A stretch of DNA of 64,000 nt, from NCBI GenBank assembly GCA_017506865.1, contig JAFCMP010000112.1, positions 868,001-932,000 on the forward strand, read 5' to 3'. Position 1 is the first letter of the stretch. The number at the start of each line of letters is the position of its first letter. Made by a program: the position numbers and the translations under genes. The DNA comes from Tribonema minus. Lineage: Eukaryota > Sar > Xanthophyceae > Tribonematales > Tribonemataceae. Shown in pieces: positions 45,944-58,600 of this stretch. The notes beneath the pieces are model-generated. The model searched no databases. It worked only from the letters and a program-made list of their open reading frames with translations, and was not told where the DNA came from.

Positions 45944-48014
45944 CGCTGCATTGCTGCTGCGCCATGCGAGCGGCGGAGGGCGCGGTGTTGTGTGCTTGGC
46001 GTTGCTCCTGGGTGGTGGCGCCGGATGGGTTTACGAACACCACTAGGCCTAGGCTTTCTCTTTTTCGAGGGTGAAATGGGGGGTTTATGGGGGAGCGTGC
46101 ATGCTCTTGCTCATGCGCCTCTGGAGATGTAGCAGACAAATGTTCGAGTGTGCATAAACGCTCCATGTACACATCGGGGCAGGTTGTGATAATACAGCGC
46201 TCTGAAACGCAGCTTTTTCAGGTGTAAGAGTGAGCTGAGTGTTGCCAGCTGCCCATGTGAATGATTTCTGCGCCTGGCTGAGCACGGCTACCTCTTAACC
46301 TCTTGGCACGACGGCAGGTGCCGTCAGCTTCCTCAGGAACCCAAGCTCTGTGTGCAAAGGGTACCATGTCATGTTTCTGTTTGTGTGTGCTTGGCATCCT
46401 CCTCAGCACGATCGCTTGGGCAAGTCCGCATTGTGCACTTTGTCATGTCTCAATTGGCTGCAGCTGAACAGGTCCTGAGGCCAGTGTCGAAGTATATGTG
46501 CAACTTCAAGTGTGGCTTTGTTGACAACAGCCTGGTGGGGCCACTACTTGCTTTCAGTGTCGATGCCTGGCTCAGCACTCGAGACATTGTCTGAGCATGA
46601 TGTTGCAGCTTTTGCCGAAGCAGCGAGGCGTAGCAGCAGGGCGGCGGCGATTGCGCAATGCGCGCCGCCGGTGAAGGCTGCTGCCAGTGAAAACTGCGAG
46701 CCAGCAAGGCCCGGTGACCGGCGCTGACAGCGCATGGCGTCGAGAGCGGGTCCATGCGAGAGAAGCCACAGACTCTGCAAGGCGGACATTGCACTGAGAC
46801 GTTGCGTCGATGCGGCAGCTGCTGGCCGTGCGATTGACGAGTCCGGCAAGTCCTTAGTCTCCGCTCAGTGGACTGCCAGTCAAGGGGGGGCACGACCTGC
46901 CTCATGAGCTCAGCTTCCGCGCCTCGACGCCAGTGCTCGCGAGAGACCTGCGTTGCCAAATCACGCACGATCTGCCAAGTTCGGCCGCGTCTAGCAGCGC
47001 ATGATCGATGTAAGTTTGAGACTCAGAGCGCTTGAACCTCTCGGAGCAGCTGCACCTGTCGCGCCGCCACGAGGCCGCGACAGTCGAGGCAGAACAAAAG
47101 ATCAAGATCGATTGTTCCCGCGAGAACGTGCCAGGGTCCTCAACGGTTTCTCGCATTTTTCTATAGACGAAGCAAAGGCCTGTGCTCAGCTCTAAGCCTG
47201 ATTAGCCTAGAGAAGCAGGACAGCGCGAGCTTAGGCAGAGTGTTCAACAGCCATGGCAGCGACGACAAACGCATGGTGAGTGGCACTCAACATGTACCGT
47301 GCTGCTCTGAAAAATCTGCAGATACCACTCCCCCCATGTCTCAGCTGGCACACGATCCGGCAGTGCATGCAGCTGCTGTAAGGTCTCGCTCGTTCGTCAC
47401 AATAGCAATCGACAACTGTCAGCGAGGAACGCTCCAAAGCGGCAGAAAGTATATACTCTGATGGCTCTGGACACAAAATGTACTTGTGCCTCGCACATGT
47501 GCACTGCAGCTGTGGTGTATGAATTGTCATCTTTCTTGTAGCCCGAGCATGCTCCTCGAAGCGCCGTTTCAGATCTGAAACTTACTCGAGCCCAATGCAA
47601 AGGCATCATACCTCGTACGGCACGACCGGGTCAGCGATCCCACCTCAGCATGGGCGATGTTGCGTGCTTGCCTTGAGGCAACTGGCAATGGCTGCTGCCT
47701 GCAGCTCTCCGCAGATTGCCAACAGGCAGTAAATATGCACATCATGTTGTCAATACGCCGCTGAGTGTCCCATTCCCTGCTTTCATGCTCACGTTTACTG
47801 GACAAACAGTGTGTCTATCGCTGCTGAAGTTCATTCAGCACTCGCGGATCAGCCTCCCCCCTCGTCGCACACGGCTCTCGCGCCGCGTACACCTCCTGGC
47901 ACTGACAGCAAGAGCCAACGCGATGCCGCACCTCGTCACCGGTCACCTCCCGTCGACGCGCGCCTCACCTCATGCCTTACGACGCGCCACGCGCCGCACT
48001 ACACGCACTGTCAG
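45944..48014. other. Region between the MAPR/ankyrin gene and the five-TM gene
   Basis: About 2 kb. It should hold the 3' UTR of the first gene and the promoter and first exon or exons of the second. An open plus-strand stretch from 47716 runs into the five-TM gene. Open stretches near 46610-46730 have coding-like composition but no family features or convincing splice sites. Confidence 0.4.
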
Positions 48015-51000
48015 GTGGGCCAAGGTGGTGCCGTGGGCCCCATCAGACTACGCGCCGCCGCCGTACACGCCCACCGACCCCGCCGACATCAACCACGCCC
48101 TCTTCAGCGCCTTTCGTGACAACACCTTTCAGAAGGACGGCGGCGACTACCGGTCGGGGCTGGCCGCGGGGGCGGGGACGTTTGTGGGCATCGCGGCGCT
48201 GCTGCTCTTCCTGCTGCCCATCGTCTACTGGGTGCTCAGCGGCGCAGGTGAGCGTCCACGCGCGAGATGATCGCTGGCGTGCGCTTCACTGTCGCGAGAC
48301 TCGCGTGCCGCCCTTGTCGCTCTCCGCCGAGCGCTGCAGCTGCGCGCCAAAGCAGTACACAGAGAGTCGCCCCAGTGCAGTGACATGCGCACGCGTGTGA
48401 CGGCCGGCGGAGGAGGGGAAGGGGGACCCAGCTGCGCTGTGCGTGCGACAACTTCAACTTCATAAAGCTTAGGTCTAACTCAAATGCCTTGTCTTGTGCG
48501 CCTCAGGTGGCTGCCGTCGCACCAAGGCCAAGGAGCCGGGCGCGGGCGGCGCGCGCTTCCTGTTCTGGTTTGCCTGGCTCGTGGTCGCCGTCGGCACCGG
48601 CTTCACTGCCTACGGGCTTTTCGAGTTCTCCAAGCAGGTGCGCACTAAAGGGTGCTCTGATTTACTCAGCCCCTGTCGGCGGCGCCGCCAGCATCAAGCC
48701 CAATGGACCATGTCCTTTGAACAGTGCCGCAACTGCTGTCTTCTGCTGAACGGCGGAGCGCGCCATTTGTTGACATCAGAGCGTGCCGAGTTGTCTGTTA
48801 TTTCCTCGTGCATGTGCTATCGTGGCAGCCAGTCTTGCGCAACTACACGGTCCGCCCGAACACTCTACGGGCTACGCTCGCTGTCCATGTGCGTAGTTGC
48901 AGGCGTCTGCCATCACTCTTGCGGGGCTGCTCTGCGCGCTGACGCTTCTTCCGAACGCCGCGTGGTCGCGCTCTCCGCGTGCGCCCCGCAGGTGTCCGCC
49001 GTCGGCGATGACGCTGGCTTTTTGAGCGACAGTCTGACCAAGGCGCAGGCCGCGGCTACTGGCGGTGAGTGTGATGGCATGTTGTTGTCGGCGATGTGTG
49101 TACTGCGTGCTGATGTGCAGTGTTGTGGAACCCAGCTCGTGCCGTGGCATTGCTGCCAGTGCAACCAGGCTGACGCGCAATGCAGTGCCCTTGTGCCATG
49201 GGTGGTGAACGACTCGAACGCGGTTGCTTGGCAAAAAACAGCAGTCGCGTGTCTGGGATTCATCCGGCAGCGCAGCGCTTATCCAAAGCGCGTCAGGACA
49301 TGGCTGTTTCCGATGTCTCCTGCGGTGCCAGTGCTGCTGTCGTCGTCATGCATCGTCGCCCCCTGCATGGTGCCTTGCGTAAGAGCGCCCTGTTGCGGGA
49401 GCCTGCTGTACGCCACGGCGCGCAAACGCGAGTGAGCAGCAGACCACTCTTGGCACCCCGCGCCGTGTTCGCAGACGATCCGCTGTTACCCGTGGCAGGC
49501 GCACCCGCAGCCCTAACCCTAACCCTAATCCCAACCCCACAACAACCTGCGCACCTGAAGGCCACGACGATCACTGTCCGAATTCTAACCTTTGCGCACG
49601 TACCTCCTTACCTGCCCCCTCCGCTGCAGTGTCCACCACTCTAACGGAACTCCAGACTACCACCGCGACTGCTATCGAATCTGCCGCCACCTGCACCGGC
49701 GCCGCCGTGGACCTCACGGACGCCACCAACGCGCTCAACGAGGCCGCCGCCGCGGCCGCCGCCGCCGCGAGCAACGCGGACCTGCAGCAGGGCATCGACA
49801 AGGTGAGGAGGCCAAGCGGACTGCGTACTCTGGGTACTCGTGCAGTCCAGCAAGCAGTACATACATGCCTTGGCAAGCGTGCGTGTACTTCAAACGGCGT
49901 GCACTTGGTGGTACTGGAGAAGTGAAGCCACTTTCGGTCATCTCGTGCGCGGCAGATGGCAGAGTGGAAAAGAATGATTGGGCGCGTTCGGGGAGCGAGT
50001 ACCGCTCGTGCTGCAGCAGCGCAACGCCCCCGTTGCACGGCGCGGCTGCATGCCCCGGAAGCGCGCGGGCAGCACAGCGCTCTCAAGCGCCGATGCTCCG
50101 CCGCCGCTGTGCGAATGTGCACCGCCGCAGCGCGCGCTCGCCACGAGCGCACCTCAACTCCACTGCCGGGACATGCCCCGAACTTTGCAGGTGCACTCTG
50201 GGGCCTGCCGTGGCCGAGCTTCACAGCGGCAGCTGCTGCAACGGGCCGTTTTGGCCACTTCAGGAGCCTTTGCGTGAACGCTACAAGAGTCTGCGTCCGT
50301 ATTTCTTGGCTCGCACGCACACCTAACGTGCACGTCACTCCCTCCGCCACCACGCCGCCCTTGCCCCCGCTGCAGACGCAAGAGTGGTCGCACAACCTGA
50401 CGCGCACGGAGGCGTCGCGCATCGCCGCCGTCTCAGCGTTCGTGGCGCTGTGCGCGATGTTCCTGCTCTGTTTCGGCGTCCTCGTGCGCCGCACTGTTTC
50501 CTACGGTGAGAGAGAGCGACCTGCGAGCGAGCCGTGCGCGCCGCCGCTGTCGCCGTCTGCATGCTTTCAAGCAGCGACCCATGCTGTCACAGTCGTCATG
50601 TTGTGGCTGCCTCGTCTAAGGGCTAACAGGTCCTTCGCCGTCTCGTGCAGCAAGTGGGCGGTACCTCCGTGGTGCCCGCGACAGCGTCAGCGCTGCCGTC
50701 TCTCCCCTCGAGATGCGACACGTGCACCATCCGCAGCTCCTCTGCGCACTAGCTGACAGGCAGCACAGTGTGTTCAACTTTGAAGCAACGGCCCTTGTTT
50801 CACACCAAAGCATTGCGGACCGCTGCTGCCAGTCCGCCATCGCATCCCACCACCAGCCCTGATCCACACGCACAGAGCCCATGACCGCCGCTGCGTCGCG
50901 CGCTCCCGAACCGCGCTCGCAGGCAAGGGTGTGCAGCCGCGCGCCGGCTTGCACTCTCCTATATCATAGAAGTGTAGATCTTGTATTTCTTTGTGTGTTT

Positions 51001-54000
51001 AGTTCTACATGTATTGGCTTACACGGCTGTATACCCTACAGAATGCAACCATTGTTGAAATAAAAGAACATGAAAGATCTCTTTTGAGATGCACCGAGCC
51101 CGCCGCCGCCGCTGCGTCGCGCAGCCTCCCGAACCGCCGCGCGCAGGCAAGGGCGCGGAGCACTTTCAGTTCTGCAGCCATTGGTTCTCACGGTTGTGCA
51201 CCCTTAAAAATGCAATCAAGGATTTCAAAAACGAGCAACGTAAAAGAATTCTTTTGGACGCACGGAGCTCATCGCCGTCGCTGCGTCGCGTGCTCACCCT
51301 CCCGAACCACCGCGCGCGCAGGTAAGGGCGCGGAGCCGCGCGCCGGCTGCAGCAAGCACTTTGTGCGCGCACTCGCCGTGACCGCCGTGCTCGTGGTCCT
51401 CCTGGGCTGGGTGGCAGCGGGTGCAGCAGCGCTCGTGGCCATGGTCGGCGGCGACTTCTGCCAGGACCCGGACGCCAACGCCAAGACGCTGCCGCCCGAC
51501 AACCCGCTCAAGGACTTCTACTTGGTGAGTGAGTGGCGCGCGGGAGCGCTGCTTCGACGCCGATGGTGCGTTTGTTGTTGCTGTGCGTGTGTGCGCAGCG
51601 CGCTGAGATTTGCAGGGCGTGGCAACACAAGATGGGAAGATGGGTATGGTGAGGCACGGCCTTGCCTGAGGAGCGCTTACCCCCAGAATAATTGGTACAA
51701 GAGCGTCGTCTTTCAAGGGCCACGTGGCGCTACGTTGCTGGTCGCTTGCACTGCTACGCGCTGCAAATCGAGTGCGTGCGTGCCCGATGCAGGGGGGCCT
51801 TCCAGTTTTAACTTCAGCTCTACCTTGAGGTATCGGTTTGCTTGTGCTTCTTGAAATGATAGCTGAGCACACAATCATACCCCCCCCCCTCCACCACACA
51901 CACACCCACCCACATGTATGCATGCACACAACACTGGCGCGGGGCGCACCATCTGCAGTGCTCTTCAGTCGCTGCAGCCTCCTGTGCGACCACTTTCAAG
52001 GCGTCGATGCTCCGCTGCCTACCTCATCGTCACACGCGTGCACCCGCCCCCATGCTAAAGCAGGCTCCCTCTTTCTGTTGTTTTTTGCTCCCAGACGTGC
52101 ACCGGCACCAACGTGGTCACCGACTCGCTGCAGGCGGCGCAGCAGCAGCTGCTGACGTTCGCGGCCGAAATGGCCACGGCGTTCAGGGCCGAAGCAGCGG
52201 TGAGTACCATCCACACACAACGCGCTTCGTTTCCGGCCGCGTGCGTTTGGCAGAGTTTCACCATCACGAAGCACATGCCTCGATCTCCCTCTGGTGGCCC
52301 ATAATGCCTTGAGTCTTGGTAGTATGGAGCAGCGGTACAGCCATGCTGTAGCACGTCACTCCTTAGCGCCGCCTCAGGGCTTTGAAAGGGCTTTGGAACT
52401 AGTCGGTAGCGTAGTAGAAAGTACTCGGTGGCGTGAAAGGAAGGACTCGGTGGCGTAAGAGGAAGTATCTGGTAGCGTAGAAGGATGTACTCGGTAGCGT
52501 ACGTGGGGCCAGCATGCGACGCGTGCCGCCTTTGCCGCGCACGCGCACGCGTTTGGCTACCTGCAAGCAGTCAACGCTCAGCCCGCCCGCGGTGCTCACA
52601 TGTACCCACCCCCATGCGCATCAACGCTCAGCGCACCAGCCGCGCGCGTCAGCGCTCAACGCCCCCCCCCCACAAGCATCAACGCTCAGACGCCCCATCA
52701 CGCAGCACCGGCGGCGCTACATGCGCCTACCATAGAACATGCGTATACTTGCGTATACCCCAGTCCTCCTGTACACCGTAAAGTGCCAGGGGGGGCACAG
52801 CGCCGCCGCGCATGCCCCCCCCCCCCCCCCACAATCGACACTTCGCACGGCGTGCTGATGGACATCGCCACTGAAGCATAATCGGAAGTATGCCATTCAA
52901 AGCGCATACAAGATCAGTGGCTTGAAAACGCGTCGCCTGACCTGTGCCGCGCCTCATGTATGCGCGTCTGCCGCAGGCGGCGCCCGCGTGCGCGGCCGCG
53001 GCGACCAGGCAGCTGACGGCCATAAGCACCGCCGCGCAGAACGCCAACGCGGCGCTCGTGGTGGCGCTCGACGCGACCAGCTGCGAGACGGCCAACAGCA
53101 TCTACGTGGACGCCGTGTACGAGGTGGGTGAGCGCTTCCGCAGCGGGGCGTCACAACTTGAAGCGCGCGCTCTTGAAGTTCGCCGCGGCGCGCGCGGCGG
53201 CGGCGGGCTCGCACGGCGTCTGTCTCGTGATGCTAGCGGCGCGCGTGCGACGGACTTGTGGAATGCCGCGATGGCAGCGTGTGTTTGCAGCCGCCGCTTG
53301 TCCGTTTCTTGCCTGCGCATGTCTTATCGGCTGTTGTCGAGGGTAGGCGTTGAGTTATTGGACTGGATGTGACCTGCACGCTCGTCACGGCCGTGCGTGT
53401 GCAGCGACGCTCAGCAACGCGACGCCCGCGCCCCCTTTGCTCTGACGCCCACCCCAAACAGCAAGACCAACGAACGCGCACATTCCTCTCACGTCTCTCC
53501 CACGCGCGCAGGTACCAAACGCACTGCAACTTCACGCACTCCCTCTCCCTCCCCCCCCCCCCCCTTTCTCCCGTGCGCCACCATATGCACTCACGACCAC
53601 GCTAGCGCACTCACCTCTCATATCTTCCAAACGCACCCGCCGAACGCGCTGCGACTCTGTCACACGCAGAGCACGTGCCAGGACGCCAACCGCGCGCTCG
53701 CCGCGATGGTGCTCGGCAGCGTGCTGCTGTTCAGCGGCCTCGTCTTCCTGGTGCTGCTGTGGCGCCTCATCGACACGCAGGCGCGCGCCGCCGCCGTCGT
53801 GCTGGAGGCTGACGGCCCGCGCAAGCGCCGGTCTTCGCTGGAGGTGCGTCCGTGCACTGAGTGTAGAGTGTACTGAGTGTAGAGTGTACTGAGTGTAGCA
53901 TGCATGAGTTCAAGTGCACAAGTTCAAGTCGTGCTTGGAGCAAGAAAGCGTCAAAGCATGGCCTGATCAGTTGTCTCTCCACGTGAGTCCTTCTGGTCTT

Positions 54001-54691
54001 GGGCTTAACTATTGCTGATGACGTGACGGCCGCGCGCTTGTGCGCGGGCGGACTTTGGGCAGCGTCGCTATCAGGCGCAGCATTGGCTTTCCTGCTTGCG
54101 CACTGCGACAGCCAGGTGGCATAGCAACAGGGGGCCCTGTACTTGTGTGGTGTCAAGGAGACACGAGAGCCAGCACACCTCAACGCAGGACAGCGCCTGC
54201 CACTGCGGTGCTGCTGCACACGCTGTAACCTGCTCTACACGCTCCCAGCAAGCTCCTGATGTCCAGTGCCCCGAAAAAGCTGCACGCTAACGCGCCGCCA
54301 CCCACATGCCGCGTGCCGCCCGCGCCGCCGCTACCTCTCATAACCGCATGGCGCTGCAGCCTCTGTCAGCATATACTTCAATGCAAGCACTACTTCAAGT
54401 GGTGGCAGACCCAATCAGCGCATGTCATTGTACTTTGAAGTACGCACCAGTGCCCCGCAAACCTCGCACGCTAACACGCTGCCACCCACATGCCGCATGC
54501 CGCAGCTGCCGGCGCCATCGCCGACCACAACCGCCGCGCCGGGCACGATGGTCGACATCGACCTGGCGACGCCGGCGCCCAGCAGCGGCACCACCGCCGC
54601 CGGCAAGCGCTTCAGCCTGGTGGACTTTGACAGCAGCGACGTGCGCGGCGGCGGCGGGCGCAAGGGCGCGCCCCTCGGCGCTAACGTATGA
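48015..54691 (+). CDS. Five-transmembrane protein with two large loops, prominin-like topology
   Basis: Function unknown; probable plasma-membrane protein. Ten exons: 48015-48247, 48507-48637, 48992-49064, 49630-49802, 50376-50505, 51322-51524, 52095-52199, 52977-53123, 53670-53843, 54506-54691; phases consistent, about 518 aa. The 5' end is unresolved: the frame is open back to 47716, with ATGs near 47755 and 47923. Hydrophobic segments: TM1 VGIAALLLFLLPIVYWVL, TM2 FLFWFAWLVVAVGTGFTAYG, TM3 in exon 5 (FVALCAMFLLCFGVLV), TM4 in exon 6 (ALAVTAVLVVLLGWVAAG), TM5 in exon 9 (MVLGSVLLFSGLVFLVLLW). The TM2-TM3 and TM4-TM5 loops are Ala/Thr-rich and helical; the second has Cys residues (FCQDP, LTCTGTN, SCETANS, STCQD) that could pair outside the cell. 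This matches prominins and a plant five-TM family. No catalytic motif is visible. Confidence 0.65.
49511..49534 (-). repeat. Telomere-like CCCTAA array in intron 3, five-TM gene
   Basis: CCCTAACCCTAACCCTAA, three units then a degenerate one, about 95 bp before the exon 4 acceptor. Confidence 0.8.
50890..51345 (+). repeat. Three copies of the acceptor region of five-TM exon 6
   Basis: Units around 50890-50950, 51110-51162 and 51281-51345 share TGCGTCGCG, CCCGAACC, a CGCGCAGG acceptor and then AAGGGCGCGGAG or a variant. Only the last joins in frame to exon 6. The two upstream copies have GCAAGG instead of GTAAGG after the AG. Intron text between them (TTCTACATGTATTGGCTTAC versus TTCTGCAGCCATTGGTTCTC) is also related. 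Confidence 0.85.
52400..52502 (+). repeat. Minisatellite in intron 7, five-TM gene
   Basis: Four to five imperfect units of about 24-28 bp with the core GTACTCGGTGGCGT or GTACTCGGTAGCGT and purine-rich spacers. Confidence 0.8.
52565..52690 (+). repeat. Degenerate CAACGCTCAG repeat in intron 7, five-TM gene
   Basis: The word CAACGCTCAG or a close variant occurs four times between 52568 and 52689, separated by C-rich spacers. Confidence 0.7.
53850..53900 (+). repeat. Short tandem repeat after exon 9, five-TM gene
   Basis: ACTGAGTGTAGAGTGT repeated about three times, starting a few bases after the exon 9 donor. Confidence 0.85.
54256..54515 (+). repeat. Duplicated intron end before exon 10, five-TM gene
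   Basis: CCAGTGCCCCG, GCACGCTAAC, GCCACCCACATGCCGC and ATGCCGC-type sequence occur at about 54258-54330 and again at 54448-54515. In the second copy CCGCAG is the acceptor used for the last exon; the first copy has CCGCCC there and cannot serve as an acceptor. Confidence 0.85.
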
Positions 54692-55672
54692 TGACGCAGC
54701 GCGTGTTTGCAGACAGGCGGCGCGCGCGGCGGAGCGATTGAGCGCGGCGGCCTTTTTGAAATTTTGGACGAAGCGAAGGCGCCGGATTGGTTTGCGCACA
54801 ACGGCGACCAGGAACGAATGCGATGTTGCAGCTGTTATGCTGCTTAACGCGAGCGTGAAGGAGCTGACGCCAACGCGAGCACTTGGTTCTAAGTAGGCGC
54901 GCCGCCGGCCAGCGCCGCCGCTGCCGGCGTTGCGCTGCGTTGATGGCAGAAGGCACTACCTGCTTGATGCATGGGTGCCTCGGGCCTTGGCCCAGGGGAA
55001 ACACCGCTGACGTGTGTGGCAGGTTGTATGTGATCTCTGTGATGTGATCTCTGTGATGTTGACGTTCCAGCTACTTGGTGTGCCTACTGCATTTCGCGAA
55101 GCTGCTGACGCGGCCCTGCGCACAATGTGCGTGACGTGGGCCGGGGAACGCTGGGTGTGGATTTATCAGTTGGCGCGGTTGAGACGCGCTTGCCATTTGT
55201 GTAAATATGACACTATGACATGAGCACTCATGCAGACGATCTCTCTCTCTCCCTGTGGGTACGTGCTTTCGTCGTGCATGGGCGGTAAAGCGACAGAATG
55301 ATGCCTTTAAGTGTTGCCATCCATGATCATGTTCGTCGATTCGCGTTCAGTTTGAGTAATCGAATACTGTGAAACTAGTTCAGTTGCGCTACTGTGTTGA
55401 TGGATTGACATTCACACACTGAGCACTCAACTTCAACTGTGGAAAGAACCGTTCACAGTCCCGAGAAGAATCTGCCGCCCCGGGCACCTTCCTCTGGCTT
55501 CGATCTTGGTGATCATCGTGTGTGTGTTCTAACAGGTATGCTGTGCTGCAGTTCGTGCCACTGCGAGGAACGAGACTGTGCGATAAAATCTTCGTTTGCA
55601 AGCAGCGCCGACGGTACATCACACTAGCAAGAACGGCCAACCTCGTGTCGGCAGAACGGCTCCCAAATCGCC
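54692..55672. other. Intergenic region between the five-TM gene and the aquaporin
   Basis: Holds the 3' UTR of the five-TM gene (a possible TGTAA signal at about 55199) and presumably the aquaporin promoter. A short CT run lies at about 55239-55252. I see no gene. Confidence 0.4.
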
Positions 55673-58600
55673 ATGCTCAACCATCACGGCGACAAAGTCA
55701 GCAAGCCGTCGGGGCAGGAAGGGCCTGGGTTCACTCTCAGTACTACCGACGACAGCCCCACCACATTCTACGAGACGAAAGCCAAAGGCGTTACCCTGAA
55801 AAGGAAATTTCAGGTCGGAGTGGTGCTCCTGGAGAAGGCAAGTTTTTGCCAATGTTACTCCTTGCATGTGTGGCTGTGTTGAAGGCAGAGATCGTGCACC
55901 TCACCAAGATCTAGACACATTCATCGTAGCACATGCGTCTGCCGCAAATCCCGCTTGCTGCTCACTCGTCTATATACATGTCGGATCACCGCATCGTGAT
56001 CCGCATGATTCGTCGGTCATGACTCATCAGAGATGATTTGGTTTCACCTAGCTCCTGTGTGGCTTACTAGCCATTCAATTTAATAGCAGCTCCAAGTGTG
56101 CATGCATCTGAGCAATGACAATCTTGCATTTTCCTCTTTGCCTTCGAATTCAGACCTCTTTCATGATGTTCTACAGTGCCCGCTGTAAGGACAAGCTCAG
56201 GTAGCATCATTATCAGTGTCAAGCAGTTTGACGGTCCTGGCGCTGCTCTGTGCCTGCCAATAGCTCACTTCAGCGGCTTGTTGGCGGCGGTCTGATCAGC
56301 AGTCAGTGAACATGCTGCGCGAACCTCCTGATTGTGCGGCACTCATCATGTACATGAGGACTCCAGCGAGAGTTCTGCATGCGGCTGCAAGCGACATCAT
56401 TACACTGTATATGGCACGCACTGCATGCTCCAATGCAAGGACCCTCATAATCACCTGTTGCACTGATCTACAACCTGCCTCCAACGCGCTGGCTTCGTTG
56501 TGGACCCTCAACCGCTGCCTGATAGAGCACCACGCACGTTTCATGCCGCCCCCCTGCCGCTTGGCGCTATGATGCGCGCTGTATGCCTCGACAGCAGCTT
56601 CACCGGCGGCTTTGCACACGAGTGAATCTCATGCTGTGGTGCACAGGCAGCTATCTTGCACCTGGAAGTCACCACGCTGTACAACAACTTGAAGGCTGGA
56701 ATTTCCAGAGGCACACGTCGCACCCGTTGAAGTGCAGTGAACGCACTCTTTTCTGCGTACACCACAAGAGTGCCCATGCAGGCCCTCTCACGCGGACTGT
56801 TGCGTGCACCTATGTCCATGGCAGCTTCACGTACTCTCTCGTCACGCCGTGCACTTCATAATGCCACGAAATTATCGCTGACAACATCCCAGAGCGCCAG
56901 GCACCCCAATCAACAGTTGCTCGAGCGTCACCCCCCCCCCCTTCCGCTACAGCGCAACGATCGCGTCCAATCGCCTGACGCCGCCTGCTGCCCGTCGCCG
57001 TGCGCGCGCATGCCACGTACATGTGCCACGCCCCAGGACTAGACTTGTTCCTCTGGCGCGTGCGCAACGATTCGCGTCCAACCGCCTGACGCCGCCCGCC
57101 TCTTCACGCGCGCATGCCACGTACGTGTGCCGCGCCTCAGGATGTCGACTCGTTCTTCTGGCGCGCGGTGCTAGTGGAGGGCCTCGGTGTGGCGGTGTTC
57201 CTGTTCTGCGTGTGCACGCTGCTCAGCGCGACGTCCGCGTCCGACTTTGACGGCGGCATCCAGCAGATCCTCATCTCCATGATCTTCGGCCTCGTGCTCT
57301 TCGTCCTCGTGTACCTGACTGCAACGCTCAGGTGCGACATGAGTGACGGGGTCGCTCGCTGATTCACCGCAAACGGTTCCCGCCTTTCCCCTTCGTGTTG
57401 CATGTCGGAGCAGTAAGTCATTGGGCGTTGCCGACCAGCAGTGAGCGGCACATGGTAATGCCTGTCTTTTTCACAGGGTTGATCATATGATGCTTGAAAG
57501 AGAGTGCCTTGCGTGGTTCTGCACAACGAGATATGAACAGCAGTCGGCTGCGGTGAGGGCGACGCCTGTTGCAGTAAAAGTTTCGGCATAGCTGAGGAAC
57601 CATTGTGCGAGATCAGGCCTGAACGCGTCATCGGAAACCGCAGGCTATGTATGTCATCGCATCAGGTACGAGGAATCCCCCTTTGACAATGACAGCTCAT
57701 ACGCGCCGCTGGTGCAGCGCCTACCATAATCAGCTTCTCTCCAACTTGCGCATACATGCAGGGAGTGGTAGGTGCATCCAGGATCCTGGCACGCCTCCCA
57801 GCTGCAGATAACGCGTGTCCGGCAAAATCACTTTCCCGATGCATCAGCTGGCTGCACCCCTTCGCCTACAGCACGGCGTCACTTCATTGTCTTCCGGCGC
57901 TGAACTCCACGCGCCAGCGCAGTCATCTCGCTGCCGCTACGCTCAGCGCTGCTAGCGTGCACTGCCTCTGGCAAGTGCTGCAGGCTTAGATGACCACCAA
58001 GATATACTGCGTACATGTGCCGTGAGGAGCTGTGGCCGGCAGTGCTCAGTCGGCCCCTCATCACACCATCTGCTGACACTGATGCGTTCAGTTGTGTGGT
58101 GTCGCCGACCGAACAATACCATCATCATGTGCTGCTCTCCCGCCTCCCGTCCGCGTTGAACTTCTCAGCGGCGGTAACCTCAACCCTGCGGTGACGGCGG
58201 CGCTGGTGATCGGTAAGCGCATCTCGCTGGTGCGAGGGTTGTGCTACGTCGTCTCGCAGGTGGGCGACGTGTACTGTCCGTGCAATGTACTGTCTTCAGT
58301 TTGAACTGATGATGAACTAACTGGTGTGCCTGACCACGCGACCACTCATTAGAAGCCCGTTTGGTCCAGTAGCGTTCACCGCGAGTTGAGTGCAGGATCA
58401 CTGCGAGTGCACTACGCCTGCGTGTAGCACATGTCACATGTGACATGTGACGCCTTTGCACACAGCGCGAACACACCAGTCCAGCCCCTAGGGTTAGGAT
58501 TTGCCACCACGTGCTCGAGACGCACGCCAGATAAGTTCAGTTGAGGCCAGTGCCTGAGCGCGCCGTGCTGATACGGAGGCCACGCACGTCGCGTGGAGTG

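Noticed and set aside
46500-47200. Possible exons between the MAPR/ankyrin and five-TM genes
   Set aside because: Composition is coding-like in places, but there are no recognisable motifs and no pair of splice sites with matching phase.
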